Positions 7,884-16,641 are shown, counted from the first letter of the stretch. The stretch: 64,000 nt of DNA from Pseudomonas pisciculturae (GCF_015461805.1 NZ_JACVZE010000004.1:124001-188000), one strand, 5' to 3'. Program-made: numbers and translations. Notes: generated by a model not told the origin, from the sequence alone.

Positions 7884-9046
7884 GGGGGACGGGTGAAACC
7901 CTCGCTCACAAACTCCACCACCCGCGCCAACATCCGGTCACACGCGGCCAATTGCTCAACGCTGATAAATTCATCCGGCTTGTGCCCCTGCTCCATGCTG
8001 CCCGGCCCGCACACCACCGTGGGGATACCGGCCTGGTCAAACAGACCTCCCTCGGTGCCGAACGCCACGGTGCCGAATGCCTGGGAGCCGCAGAACTGCG
8101 CCACCCACTCGGCGGCCTGGCTTTGCAGCGACGTCGCCAACCCCGGATAACTGGACAGTTCACTGAAACTGATCGCCGCTTGCGCACTGACCGCCTGCAT
8201 CGCGGGCAGCAATGTCTGCTCGGCATAACGCTGCAATTGCTGAGCAACCTGCCACGGGTCTTGGGCGGGCAACGCGCGCACTTCAAAATCGAAGCTGCAA
8301 TTTTGCGGGACGATGTTCAGCGCCTTGCCGCCGCTGATCACACCGGTCTGCACCGTGGAGAACGGCGGGTCAAACCGTTGATCCAGATGCTGTGGCGCCT
8401 TAAGTTCTTCGCCGAGTCGCACCAGCTCGCCGATCAGGCGCGCCGCGTATTCAATGGCATTGACCCCCGACGGTGCATACGCCGAATGACACGCCGCGCC
8501 GTGCACTTCACAGCGCACCGCCAACTTGCCCTTGTGGCCGAGCACCGGTTTGAGTTCGGTGGGTTCGCCGATCACACACAGCAGCGGCTTGACCGGTTGG
8601 CCGTGAAACCGCTCGATCAACGCGCGCACGCCCAGGCAGCCGACTTCTTCGTCATACGACAGCGCAATATGCACCGGCATGCGCAACGGCGCCGCCACCA
8701 GCGCGGGCACGCTGGCCAGTACGCAGGCGATGTAGCCCTTCATGTCGGCCGTGCCACGCCCGTACAGCTTGCCGTCCTTTTCAGTGAGTTCGAACGGCGC
8801 CATGCTCCAGCGCTGGCCGTCCACCGGCACCACATCGGTATGCCCGGACAACACGATGCCCGGCACATCTGCCGGGCCAATGGTCGCCAGCAGGTTGGCC
8901 TTGCTCTTCTGAGCGTTGTACACCAGCTCGCAGGCCACGCCGTGGCCTTGCAAATAGGTGCGCACAAAGTCGATCAAGGCCAGGTTGGACTCGCGGCTGG
9001 TGGTGTCGAACCGCACCAGTTGCGCCAGCAGCTCGCGGCTGTTCAT
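7862..9046 (-). CDS. ArgE/DapE-like M20 deacylase
   Basis: A 394-residue M20 metallopeptidase-fold amidohydrolase, closest in look to acetylornithine deacetylase. Zinc-site motifs: IVLSGHTDVVPV near residue 65, LYGRGTADMKGY near 95, and SYDEEVGCLG with the catalytic Glu near 130. The dimerisation domain includes GKLAVRCEVHGAACHSAYAP. It overlaps the DUF1028 gene by 4 bp (translational coupling), placing it in the uptake/catabolic operon rather than in arginine biosynthesis. A role removing an acyl group from an imported N-acylated compound is an inference. The last seven residues come from a REP element. Confidence 0.8.
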   Translation of the reverse strand: MNSRELLAQLVRFDTTSRESNLALIDFVRTYLQGHGVACELVYNAQKSKANLLATIGPADVPGIVLSGHTDVVPVDGQRWSMAPFELTEKDGKLYGRGTADMKGYIACVLASVPALVAAPLRMPVHIALSYDEEVGCLGVRALIERFHGQPVKPLLCVIGEPTELKPVLGHKGKLAVRCEVHGAACHSAYAPSGVNAIEYAARLIGELVRLGEELKAPQHLDQRFDPPFSTVQTGVISGGKALNIVPQNCSFDFEVRALPAQDPWQVAQQLQRYAEQTLLPAMQAVSAQAAISFSELSSYPGLATSLQSQAAEWVAQFCGSQAFGTVAFGTEGGLFDQAGIPTVVCGPGSMEQGHKPDEFISVEQLAACDRMLARVVEFVSEGFTRPPVGAVEL

Positions 9047-9717
9047 CGGTCGTCTCCTGGCACCGCATAACCCGGCGCGATCTGCGGGTTGAGGGCGCGG
9101 TCGATGTAGTCCTGTAGTTGCGGGCGATAGGCCTGCCAGAGTTGGTCGAGGGCGCCGATGGGGTCTTCATCGGCCCAGTCGACACGCAGGTTGATGATGG
9201 GCCACTGCACCTCATCCACCACCAGCAACGCCGCCGAATGCACCGGCCCCGCTTCACCGCCCTGGGCCTGGCCGGTGTGCATCGCAGCCAGCAAGCGATC
9301 AGCCAAATGCCCCGAGGCGTTTTCGAACGCCCGCACCATGGCGCCGATCACGCCGGGGTTGGCGAGCATGTTGCCCGCCGCCACGCACTGCTCACCGCTC
9401 ACGGCCGCATGAATGCCCAAGGTTTTCGCACCGCTGAAATGGGCAGTGCGGCCCTGGCTATCAATCACGGTTACCTGGCGATATTCACTGTGTTGCTGCT
9501 CAACCAAAGCGGCCAGCGCCTCACTCGGCGCAGCGCCCTGCTCCAGCAAGTCCAACACGTGAGGCCCCAGGCTCGGCAAGGTGATGTTCTGCGAAGCCAC
9601 CGCGCCAACCCCCGGCCGCAGCCACGGGCAACGGGCACCCACAGCGATACTGGATGAGCTGATGGCAATGCCCAACTGGCCTGTTTCGGCACAGCGAGCG
9701 ACAACGGAAAAAGTCAT
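9043..9717 (-). CDS. DUF1028 domain protein (Ntn-hydrolase-like)
   Basis: A 224-residue protein starting MTFSVVARCAETGQLGIAIS, with GAVASQNITLPSLG and the long conserved stretch around GNMLANPGVIGAMVRAFENA: the DUF1028 family pattern. The family resembles N-terminal-nucleophile hydrolases in fold, but its substrates are unknown. It is cytosolic. It lies 9 bp after the aldolase gene and overlaps argE by 4 bp, so it is an integral part of the operon. Its position with a RidA-like gene and an amino-acid ABC transporter suggests action on a peptide-like or amide intermediate; that is an inference. Confidence 0.85.
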   Translation of the reverse strand: MTFSVVARCAETGQLGIAISSSSIAVGARCPWLRPGVGAVASQNITLPSLGPHVLDLLEQGAAPSEALAALVEQQHSEYRQVTVIDSQGRTAHFSGAKTLGIHAAVSGEQCVAAGNMLANPGVIGAMVRAFENASGHLADRLLAAMHTGQAQGGEAGPVHSAALLVVDEVQWPIINLRVDWADEDPIGALDQLWQAYRPQLQDYIDRALNPQIAPGYAVPGDDR

Positions 9718-9726
9718 GGGGGCTCC

Positions 9727-10458
9727 TCAGTCGAGCACTGACGGGTCAGCGTCGATCATCAACTGCTTCATTTCTTCAAAATGCCGGCGCGAAAAGTCGG
9801 TGATGCCTTCCCAGCCCCGCGCGGTTTTTTCCGCCACGTCATCGGACAACACCCGCAGCGGCTGCCCGGTGGACCACGCCGTGACGAGGATCTGGCAGGA
9901 GCGTTCCAGGGTCCAGATATCGTCAAAGGCTTCACCGATGGACGCGGCCGTGACCATCACGCCATGGTTGCCCATCAACAGCCGGCTCTTGCCGTCCAGC
10001 AACCCGGCCAGGCGCGCACCTTCGGCTTCGGTATCGGCCATGCCGCCGTACAACTCGTCCACCGCCACGCGGTTGAAATAACGCGCAGTGTTCTGGTCGA
10101 TCGGCGGGATATGCGGCTTGGCCAGGCACGCCACCGCCGTGGTGTACACCGGGTGCAAGTGCAGCACGGCGCGGGTTTGCGGCAATAGCCGGTGGATCTG
10201 GCCGTGGATCGACCACGCCGTTGAGTCCACATTCGGGTGATCGGCACAGGCTGAATCGTCGGCATTGAGCAACAACAGATCGCTGGCCCGGATACGCGAG
10301 AAGTGCTTCCACTTCGGGTTAAGCAAAAACTGTTTGCCATCGGCCGACACGGCGGCGCTGAAATGGTTGGCCACCGCTTCGTGCATGCCCAGGTGCGCGA
10401 TGATGCGAAAGGTCGCCGCCAGGTCGATGCGCGTCTGTTCTTCGTGGGATAACGCCAT
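9727..10458 (-). CDS. Class II aldolase/adducin family protein
   Basis: A 243-residue member of the L-fuculose-phosphate aldolase fold. The zinc-binding pair H100/H102 in AVLHLHPVYTTA and H165 in LMGNHGVMVTA are present; VDELYGGMAD follows the central region. Length and sequence are nearer to the non-phosphorylated decarboxylase/aldolase branch than to FucA (about 215 residues). It is preceded by a GC-rich hairpin after the binding-protein gene and followed within 9 bp by the DUF1028 gene. It could cleave a hydroxylated intermediate made by the PhyH enzyme; this link is inferred. Confidence 0.85.
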   Translation of the reverse strand: MALSHEEQTRIDLAATFRIIAHLGMHEAVANHFSAAVSADGKQFLLNPKWKHFSRIRASDLLLLNADDSACADHPNVDSTAWSIHGQIHRLLPQTRAVLHLHPVYTTAVACLAKPHIPPIDQNTARYFNRVAVDELYGGMADTEAEGARLAGLLDGKSRLLMGNHGVMVTAASIGEAFDDIWTLERSCQILVTAWSTGQPLRVLSDDVAEKTARGWEGITDFSRRHFEEMKQLMIDADPSVLD

Positions 10459-10475
10459 GAATCGGTCTCCGCAGG

Positions 10476-10500
10476 GCGCGGCCGCCTAGCGCGGCCGCGC
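10476..10500. promoter_or_regulatory. GC-only intergenic hairpin in the ABC/catabolic operon
   Basis: GCGCGGCCGC-CTAGC-GCGGCCGCGC is a perfect 10-bp stem with a 5-nt loop, in the 49-bp gap between the binding-protein stop and the aldolase start. It has no U-tract. The likely role is protection of the upstream transcript's 3' end, or partial termination, so that binding protein is made in excess. Confidence 0.5.
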
Positions 10501-10507
10501 GACAGGA

Positions 10508-11338
10508 TTACTTCGGCATCAGCGCCGCAAGGTCAGCTTCAGTCGGCGCTTCAAAGTTGTACTTCTTCAGCAAGGCTGCGTATTCCGGGGTGGCTCGGTA
10601 TTTTTCCAGGCCTTCGAGCAAGGCTTTCTTGACCGTGTCATTGCCCTTTTTCACGCCGAAGCCATTGAGCACCGGGTAGATCAGGGTGTCGGACGAAATC
10701 ACCACGCGGCTGCCCAGCTTGTCGATCACGCCACGGGCCACGGCGGCGTCGGTGATCTGCGCTTCGACAGCGTGGGCCAGCAAGGCCTGGGTGGTTTGCG
10801 GGTCGGTGCTGTATTCGCTGATCTGGATCGGCTTCAAGCCCTTGGCCACGCAGTACTCGGCCGACAGTTTGTTCATCTGCGCCAACCACGAGGTGGCGCC
10901 CATGGAGCCGATCTTGTGGCCGCAGAACTCTTCCGGGGTCTTGGGCTGGAAGGTGCTGTCCTTGAGGGTCAGGATCGACTCGCCGCTCTTGAGATACGGG
11001 ATCATGTCGATCACCTTGACCCGCTCGGCGGTGATGTACATCGACGAGTTGGTCACGTCGAAACGCCCGGCTTGCAGGCCAGTGATCAGGTTGGGAAAGC
11101 GCGTGTCGAGGGTCTCGACCTTACGGCCCATGACCTTGCCCAGGCCGTCCATGAACTCGATATCAAAGCCGGCGGGCTTGTTGTTATCCATGTACTCGTA
11201 GGGGAAGAAGGTCACATCGGAGCCGGCGATGATCTTGCCGTCCTGCTGGAACGCCGAGGCCGCCAACGAAGTCACTGCAACCGCAGCGCCCAACAGGCAC
11301 ACGGCAAGGGGACGAACACTTTTACGAAACGCTGTCAT
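10508..11338 (-). CDS. Periplasmic polar-amino-acid-type substrate-binding protein
   Basis: A 276-residue SBP family 3 protein. Signal peptide: basic MTAFRKSVRPLAV, hydrophobic core to residue about 28, cleavage after ASA. The mature part shows the usual IIAGSDVTFFPYEYMDNNKP, AGFDIEFMDGLGKVMGRKVE, and the RFDVTNSSMYITAERVKVID strand that contacts amino-acid ligands. ATG 11338 is chosen because the longer frame is the shadow of the PhyH gene. It belongs to the transporter encoded by the fused permease-ATPase gene two genes upstream. The ligand is unknown, probably a zwitterionic or amino-acid-like molecule. Confidence 0.88.
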   Translation of the reverse strand: MTAFRKSVRPLAVCLLGAAVAVTSLAASAFQQDGKIIAGSDVTFFPYEYMDNNKPAGFDIEFMDGLGKVMGRKVETLDTRFPNLITGLQAGRFDVTNSSMYITAERVKVIDMIPYLKSGESILTLKDSTFQPKTPEEFCGHKIGSMGATSWLAQMNKLSAEYCVAKGLKPIQISEYSTDPQTTQALLAHAVEAQITDAAVARGVIDKLGSRVVISSDTLIYPVLNGFGVKKGNDTVKKALLEGLEKYRATPEYAALLKKYNFEAPTEADLAALMPK

Positions 11339-11366
11339 GGTGATTACCCGCAAGGTTTTTAGGAGG

Positions 11367-12239
11367 TTAGGCAGTGGCTGAATCTTGTCCGGCCTGTTGC
11401 ACGAAGAACGAGGCGCCACGGGGTTTCTGTGGCAAGCGCATGTGGTTGTCGGTGCTGCGCACCAAGCCACTTTCTTCACCGGCCACCAGCAGGCCGGCGT
11501 GTGCACTGGGCAACGGGTTTTCGCCGAATGGCAGCGCGTCTTCAGCGGCGTATACGCTGATGAAGAGGGTGCGTGGGAGTTCGGTCTCGTTAGGGCTCGA
11601 AGCATGCAAAAGACGGGTGTGCATAAAGCACACGGAACCGGCCGGGCCGTAGCAGGCGACCGGTTGCTGGCAGTGTTCTTCGACCACGGCGTCATCCACC
11701 GAACCGGTAAACCGCTGATGCTGCCAGTGCGACCACAGCGGGCCCTTGTGGCTGCCGGGGATCACATTCAGCGGGCCGTTCTGCGGGGTCACTTCGCTGA
11801 CCATCAGCAAGGCGGTGACGATGTCGTCATTGCTATGGGGTGTGAACAAAAAGTCTTGGTGCCACTTCACCTGGGTCGCGGTGTGGGGCAGTTTGGAGTT
11901 GATCTTGCTGTGGTGAAAACGTGCGCCGTTGCCGCCAATGAGCTGCGCGGCAATCGCCGCCATGCGCGACTGCAGTGCCACGCGCTCATACACCGGGGAA
12001 ATCTCGGTGGGCGAGCTGACCCGACGCAGTGATGGGTGGTCGGCACGGTGGTCACCTTCGAGGTCAAAGCGCTCGCGGCCATCGACGGTGGCGCCCCAGC
12101 CCTTGTCGTGGCTGCGGCTCTCTTCTACCCATTGGTCGAAATCGTGTTGCAGTGCGGCCACGTCGTCCTGGGACAATACGTCTTCGACCACCAAGAAACC
12201 GTCACGCTGGAATTGTTCGAGTTGCGATTGCGAGATCAT
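11367..12239 (-). CDS. PhyH-family Fe(II)/2-oxoglutarate dioxygenase
   Basis: A 290-residue phytanoyl-CoA dioxygenase-like enzyme, a relative of ectoine hydroxylase. Iron ligands H127 and D129 are in VKWHQDFLFTPHSNDD; the distal histidine is H212 in HTRLLHASSPNETELPR, with R223 positioned for 2-oxoglutarate. PLNVIPGSHKGPLWSH is the family loop. Start ATG 12239 (MISQSQLEQF) is preferred over one 10 codons upstream. It lies between the fused ABC gene and the binding-protein gene, so it probably hydroxylates the imported compound in the cytoplasm. Ectoine hydroxylase is unlikely, because no ectoine genes are nearby. Confidence 0.85.
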   Translation of the reverse strand: MISQSQLEQFQRDGFLVVEDVLSQDDVAALQHDFDQWVEESRSHDKGWGATVDGRERFDLEGDHRADHPSLRRVSSPTEISPVYERVALQSRMAAIAAQLIGGNGARFHHSKINSKLPHTATQVKWHQDFLFTPHSNDDIVTALLMVSEVTPQNGPLNVIPGSHKGPLWSHWQHQRFTGSVDDAVVEEHCQQPVACYGPAGSVCFMHTRLLHASSPNETELPRTLFISVYAAEDALPFGENPLPSAHAGLLVAGEESGLVRSTDNHMRLPQKPRGASFFVQQAGQDSATA

Positions 12240-12265
12240 TGTAGTTTTCCTGAACGTTAAAGAGG

Positions 12266-13783
12266 TCACGCCAGCGAGACGTCCTTGAGGAACGCCTCCA
12301 CGCGTGGGTTGTGGCCGCTGCGCAGGGCGCCCGGCGTGTCGTCGCAGACCACGCGGCCCTTCTCCATGAACACGATGCGGTCGGAGACCTTGAAGGCGAA
12401 GTTCATCTCGTGGGTGACGATCACCATGGTGATGCCCTCCTCGGCCAGGGCTTCGATCACCTGGAGTACTTCGTTGACTTTCTCGGGGTCGAGCGCCGAG
12501 GTGGGCTCGTCGAACAACATGATTTGCGGGCGCATCATCAAGGCGCGGGCGATGGCCACACGTTGCTGCTGACCGCCGGACAATTGGTGCGGGTACTTCC
12601 AGGCGTGGTCGAGCATGCCGACCTTGTGCAGCAGCGCGTAGGCCTGTTGCTTGAGCTCGGCGGTTGCGCCCAGGCGGTGGTATTTGGGCGCCATCAGCAG
12701 GTTGTCGAGCACGCTCAAATGGGGGAACAGGTTGAAGCTCTGGAACACCATGCCGATGTTCAGGCGGTGCTCGGCGTGCTCGATGTATTGAGGCTTTTGC
12801 GCGCCGACTTTGTTGAGATGAATGAACGGCTGGCCGTTGATCTTGATCTCGCCGTTGTCCAGTTGCTCCAAGCCGTTGAGCAGGCGAATCAGGGTAGTCT
12901 TGCCCGAGCCGGACGGGCCGATCACCGACACCACTTCACCGGGTTGGATCTGCAGATTCACCGAGCCCAACACCTCGATATCGTTGTAGGCCTTGTGCAG
13001 CCGCGCCGCCTGCAACGCGGGCTCGCCGTTGGTGGCAGGGCGTGCCAACGCTGTGCGCTGTTGGGTGGCCAACGCCAACACTTCGGCATCCGGCACGCGG
13101 GAAACGTTGCGCTGGTTGACGTCGAGAAAGCGCTCCAGGCGTTTGAGCAAAAAGTCGAACACGGTGACGATGAACACGTAGAAGAACGCCACCGCCGCCA
13201 TGGTTTCGATCACCAGAAAGTTCTGCGAATACAGGCGCTGGCCCACCATCAGAATCTCGGTAAGGGAGATCACCGACACCAAAGAAGTGAGCTTGACGAT
13301 AGAGATGTATTCGTTGGCCAGCGACGGCAAGGCCACCCGCAACGCCTGGGGAATCACCACTCGCCATTGGGTGCCGAAAAACTTAAGGCCCAGCGCCCGC
13401 GCTGCTTCACCTTGCCCCTTGGGGATCGACAGCAGGCCGCCGCGATGGATCTCGGCAACGTAAGCCGTCTCACAGATCACCAGCGCCAACAGGCCAGACC
13501 AGAACGGGTCGGCCAGAATCGCCGATGTACCCGGCAGTGCTTGGGGCAAGTTGTAGATAAAGATCAGCAGCACCAGCAGCGGCAGGCTGCGGAACAACCA
13601 GATGTAGCCGCGAGCCGGCACGCTGAGCAGGCCGTGCTTGGACTGCTTGGCCAGCGCCAGTAGAAAGCCGAGTGCGATGCTCAACACCCAGGTCAGGGTG
13701 CTGAGCTTGATCACCGTCCACGTCGCGCGCCAGAACTCGGCATCGCCCAGCAAACCAAACATGTAATTCCAGTCGAATGTCAT
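12266..13783 (-). CDS. Fused ABC transporter permease-ATPase, polar amino acid type
   Basis: A 505-residue fusion. Residues 1 to about 220 form a HisM-like permease with about five helices, including the EAA-like loop ALGLKFFGTQWRVVIPQALR. A linker of about 45 residues leads to a complete ATPase from about residue 255: Walker A GPSGSGKTT, Q-loop MVFQSFNLFPHL, signature LSGGQQQRVAIARALMM, Walker B IMLFDEPTSALD, switch VTHEMNFA. The ATPase is of the GlnQ/HisP type. Fusion means one gene gives a homodimeric permease and ATPase pair. The ATG at 13783 (MTFDWNYMF) is preferred over the upstream ATG at 13855. It is the first gene of the minus-strand arm. Confidence 0.88.
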   Translation of the reverse strand: MTFDWNYMFGLLGDAEFWRATWTVIKLSTLTWVLSIALGFLLALAKQSKHGLLSVPARGYIWLFRSLPLLVLLIFIYNLPQALPGTSAILADPFWSGLLALVICETAYVAEIHRGGLLSIPKGQGEAARALGLKFFGTQWRVVIPQALRVALPSLANEYISIVKLTSLVSVISLTEILMVGQRLYSQNFLVIETMAAVAFFYVFIVTVFDFLLKRLERFLDVNQRNVSRVPDAEVLALATQQRTALARPATNGEPALQAARLHKAYNDIEVLGSVNLQIQPGEVVSVIGPSGSGKTTLIRLLNGLEQLDNGEIKINGQPFIHLNKVGAQKPQYIEHAEHRLNIGMVFQSFNLFPHLSVLDNLLMAPKYHRLGATAELKQQAYALLHKVGMLDHAWKYPHQLSGGQQQRVAIARALMMRPQIMLFDEPTSALDPEKVNEVLQVIEALAEEGITMVIVTHEMNFAFKVSDRIVFMEKGRVVCDDTPGALRSGHNPRVEAFLKDVSLA

Positions 13784-13925
13784 CGTCGCTGTGCCCTGAA
13801 TAAGTTGATCTACATCGATGGGTTGAGAGTCGTGGCGGGAGGGGGTTGGGGTCAATTCGTAAAAGCCGGGGCACTGGGTAGGTAGAACCTATGCAGCCGA
13901 AAAACACCCTGAAGACACCACAAAT

Positions 13926-14022
13926 CAAATGTGGGAGGGGGTTTGCCCCCGATAGCGGTGGGTCAGTCAAAGGTGATGTGACTGATCCATTGCCATCGGG
14001 GGCAAGCCCCCTCCCACATTTG
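13926..14022. repeat. REPIN between the ABC and LysR genes
   Basis: A 97-bp inverted pair of the GTGGGAGGGGGTTTGCCCCCGAT subfamily, with arms CAAATGTGGGAGGGGG at 13926 and its mirror ending at 14022. It occupies the middle of the gap 13784-14071. Confidence 0.9.
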
Positions 14023-14071
14023 GTGCGCGCTTGAATTCGCCGCCTTGCACGCGCCACCTATTGGTGCACTT

Positions 14072-15046
14072 TCAACTCACCTCACTCATCACCCGCACCG
14101 CATGCGGGTCAAAAAAGCTCGGCGGCGCCATGCCGGGGATGTACTGATCCGAGACAAACATGCGGCATCGCTCGGCAAACGCCGACACCACCCGTGACAG
14201 CTGAGTGTTGCTGGCCGTGGCGTAGCCCAGTTGCATGGCGCGATGAGCGCCCGCCAGACGCAGGCGAATCACCCGTTTGCCGTCCTGGGACATATTGGAT
14301 TTGGGCCGCGCATTCGCGAAGGAATAGCCAATGCCATTACCCACCATGGCGCGCACCGTTTCGAGGTTGGTGGAGCGCATGATGATGTTCGGCGTGGTGC
14401 CGGCCTGGATAAACAGGCTGAGGAAATAGTCACGACTCCAGGGCGTATCCAGCAGCACCACCGGGTAGGCCTCAAGGTCTTGCATGCTCACGGCGGGCAA
14501 GTTCGCCAGCGGGTGATACTCGCCGACCATCACATAGGGCGGCAGTTTGGCCAGGGGTTGGAAGTCGATATCCGGGCTGGTGACCAGGTCGTAGGTCAGG
14601 GCGATGTCCAGCTCGCCGCTGCGTAGCTTTTCCAACAGCTCTTCGTGATTGCCTTCGGCCTGGGTCAGCCGTACGCCGGGAAACGCACGGCCAAAACCGA
14701 ACACCAATTCCGGGGTGATCATCGGCGCCAGCGACGCCAGGCACCCTACCCGCAGCGGCCCGCGCACCGTGTTGAGCGACTCGGACGCGATGGTGTAGAG
14801 GTTGGTCATCTGCTCCAGAATCTGCTTGGCCTCTTGCATCACCTGCCGGCCCACTGCCGTCAGCGAAATGCCCTGGGCGTGGTGCCTTATAAACAGCTGG
14901 ATGCCCAGCTCGGCCTCCATATGGGTGATCGCCGCCGAGATCGACGGTGACGACACGTGAATGCGCTCGGCGGCCGCACTGATGCTGCCCGCCTCTCCCG
15001 ACGCCACGAAATACTCCAGTTGACGCTGAGTAATACGACTGAGCAT
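14072..15046 (-). CDS. LysR-type transcriptional regulator of the catabolic island
   Basis: A 324-residue LTTR. Residues 1-65 form the winged HTH (QRQLEYFVASGEAGSISAAA, VSSPSISAAITHMEAELG). The effector domain starts near residue 92 (GPLRVGCLASLAPMITPELV). It is divergent from the RidA-like gene across a 182-bp gap and points toward the ABC-led operon, so it is placed to control both arms. LTTRs usually activate in response to a pathway intermediate. No clear T-N11-A palindrome was fixed by eye in 15047-15228. Confidence 0.88.
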   Translation of the reverse strand: MLSRITQRQLEYFVASGEAGSISAAAERIHVSSPSISAAITHMEAELGIQLFIRHHAQGISLTAVGRQVMQEAKQILEQMTNLYTIASESLNTVRGPLRVGCLASLAPMITPELVFGFGRAFPGVRLTQAEGNHEELLEKLRSGELDIALTYDLVTSPDIDFQPLAKLPPYVMVGEYHPLANLPAVSMQDLEAYPVVLLDTPWSRDYFLSLFIQAGTTPNIIMRSTNLETVRAMVGNGIGYSFANARPKSNMSQDGKRVIRLRLAGAHRAMQLGYATASNTQLSRVVSAFAERCRMFVSDQYIPGMAPPSFFDPHAVRVMSEVS

Positions 15047-15228
15047 TACACCTGCCCCTCAACAATGACTGTACGACGAGCGTTGCAGGGTTCGTGCCGA
15101 GTCACGGGCAAACCGATGACCTGCACGGGCTTCGGTTTTTCCTAAGCACTACCCCGTACAAATGCTGGTTTCGCCAGACACGGCGCGATGTGAAGCTCTG
15201 TTCATCCCGCTTCCTACGAGTTGCCGTT

Positions 15229-15651
15229 ATGCCTACCCACACCCGCATCCGCATGTTCAACACCAAAGAGACGTACCCCAACCAGTCGCTGGACAACGAC
15301 CTGTGCCAGGCCGTGCGCGCTGGCAACACCATTTATGTGCGCGGTCAGATCGGCACCGATTTCGACGGCAACCTGGTGGGCCTTGGCGACCCACGTGCCC
15401 AGGCCGAACAGGCGATGAAGAACGTCAAGCAACTGCTGGAAGAAGCCGGCAGCGACCTGAGCCATATCGTCAAGACCACCACCTATTTGATCGACCCGCG
15501 CTACCGCGAGCCGGTGTACCAGGAAGTCGGCAAGTGGCTCAAAGGCGTGTTTCCGATTTCCACCGGTTTGGTGATCTCGGGCCTGGGCCAGCCGGAATGG
15601 TTGATGGAGATCGATGTGATCGCCGTCGTACCGGACGACTGGGCCGTATGA
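15229..15651 (+). CDS. RidA-family protein lacking the catalytic arginine
   Basis: A 140-residue YjgF/YER057c/UK114 protein. Family features are ANTIYVRGQIG-like strand IYVRGQIGTDFDGNLVG, AQAEQAMKNVKQLLEEAGS, VKTTTYLIDPRYREPVYQEV, and the closing WLMEIDVIAVVPDD. In E. coli RidA the imine-hydrolysing arginine (R105) lies in FPARS; here the aligned segment is FPIST (109-113), so Ser111 replaces it. This places it with the Rid4-7 type subfamilies, which lack demonstrated 2-aminoacrylate deaminase activity. ATG 15229 is chosen over an unsupported upstream start. Its stop overlaps the next start (ATGA). Confidence 0.85.
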   Translation: MPTHTRIRMFNTKETYPNQSLDNDLCQAVRAGNTIYVRGQIGTDFDGNLVGLGDPRAQAEQAMKNVKQLLEEAGSDLSHIVKTTTYLIDPRYREPVYQEVGKWLKGVFPISTGLVISGLGQPEWLMEIDVIAVVPDDWAV

Positions 15652-16628
15652 AAGCCGTGATTGCCCGCGAGCCGGGTGGGCCAGAGGTGCTGGCGTTGAC
15701 CCAGCGCCCGGCGCCAACACCCGGTGCTGGCGAGGTGCTGATTCGTGTGGCCGCTGCCGGAGTCAATCGCCCCGACCTGATGCAACGCAGCGGCGCGCCC
15801 ATTGCGCCCGGCGCTACCGATGTATTGGGGTTGGAGGCGGCCGGTGTTGTTGTCGCCACAGGCAGCGGCGTGGATGAATGGGCAGTGGGCGACCGCGTAA
15901 TGGCGCTGCTCAATGGCGGCGGTTACGCCGAGTACTGCGTGGCCCAGGCGGCGCATTGCCTGCCGGTGCCTGCGGGGCTGTCGCTAGAGAGCGCCGCCGG
16001 GGTGCCGGAAGCGGCCTTTACCGTGTGGCACAACCTGTTTGAACTGGGCCGCCTGCGCAGTGGCGACACGGTGCTGATCCACGGCGCCGCCAGCGGTGTC
16101 GGCAGCTTTGCGGTGCAGTGCGCCCATGCCGCCGGTGCGCGGGTAATCGCCACGGCCGGTGGCCCGCAGAAAGTCGCGATGTTGCAAGCGCTGGGGGTGT
16201 GGCGCGCGATTGATCGCCACGTCGAGGACTTCGTCTGTGTGGTCAACGACTGCACCGAAGGCCGCGGCGTGGACGTGGTGCTCGATAACGTCGGCGGCCC
16301 CTACGTGGCGCGCAACCTTGCCGCGATGGCGATGGGGGGGCGGCATGTGAGTTTGTCGTTCTTGCAGGGCGCGAACATCGAGCTGGATTTGCTGGTGCTG
16401 ATGCGCAAGAACCTGAGCCTGACCTCCTCAACGTTGCGCCCCAAAAGCCACGCCGAAAAAGCCCGGTTGGCGGTGTGCATCCGCTCGCGGTTGCTGCCTT
16501 GGTTGGCATCCGGCCTGGTCAGCCCGCAGCTATACGCACAGTTGCCCTTGGCCCAGGCCGCCGAGGCCCATCGCCTGCTGGAAGCCAATGCCAATGTCGG
16601 CAAAGTCGTGCTGACCGTCGCTGAATAA
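15648..16628 (+). CDS. Zinc-independent MDR oxidoreductase (quinone oxidoreductase-like)
   Basis: A 326-residue medium-chain dehydrogenase/reductase. The N-terminal GroES-like domain reads MKAVIAREPGGPEVLALTQR and VAAAGVNRPDLMQRSG. The Rossmann domain has DTVLIHGAASGVGSFAVQCA near residue 140, the NADPH-binding motif of quinone oxidoreductase/PIG3-type enzymes. Structural and catalytic zinc cysteines are absent. It overlaps the RidA-like stop by 4 bp, so the two are translationally coupled. A likely role is NADPH-linked reduction of an enone or quinone intermediate; the substrate is unknown. Confidence 0.85.
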   Translation: MKAVIAREPGGPEVLALTQRPAPTPGAGEVLIRVAAAGVNRPDLMQRSGAPIAPGATDVLGLEAAGVVVATGSGVDEWAVGDRVMALLNGGGYAEYCVAQAAHCLPVPAGLSLESAAGVPEAAFTVWHNLFELGRLRSGDTVLIHGAASGVGSFAVQCAHAAGARVIATAGGPQKVAMLQALGVWRAIDRHVEDFVCVVNDCTEGRGVDVVLDNVGGPYVARNLAAMAMGGRHVSLSFLQGANIELDLLVLMRKNLSLTSSTLRPKSHAEKARLAVCIRSRLLPWLASGLVSPQLYAQLPLAQAAEAHRLLEANANVGKVVLTVAE

Positions 16629-16641
16629 TCTGGAGCCCTTC

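Noticed and set aside
6884..9070. 728-residue open frame on the + strand
   Set aside because: Antisense to the MBL and ArgE-like genes, whose catalytic motifs are intact; the frame is His/Arg/Gln-rich, typical of high-GC shadow frames.
11367..12239. Ectoine hydroxylase
   Set aside because: Same fold family, but no ectoine synthesis genes are nearby and the context is a transporter-led catabolic operon.
12311..13663. 450-residue + strand frame
   Set aside because: Antisense to the fused ABC gene with full Walker and signature motifs; composition is that of a shadow frame.
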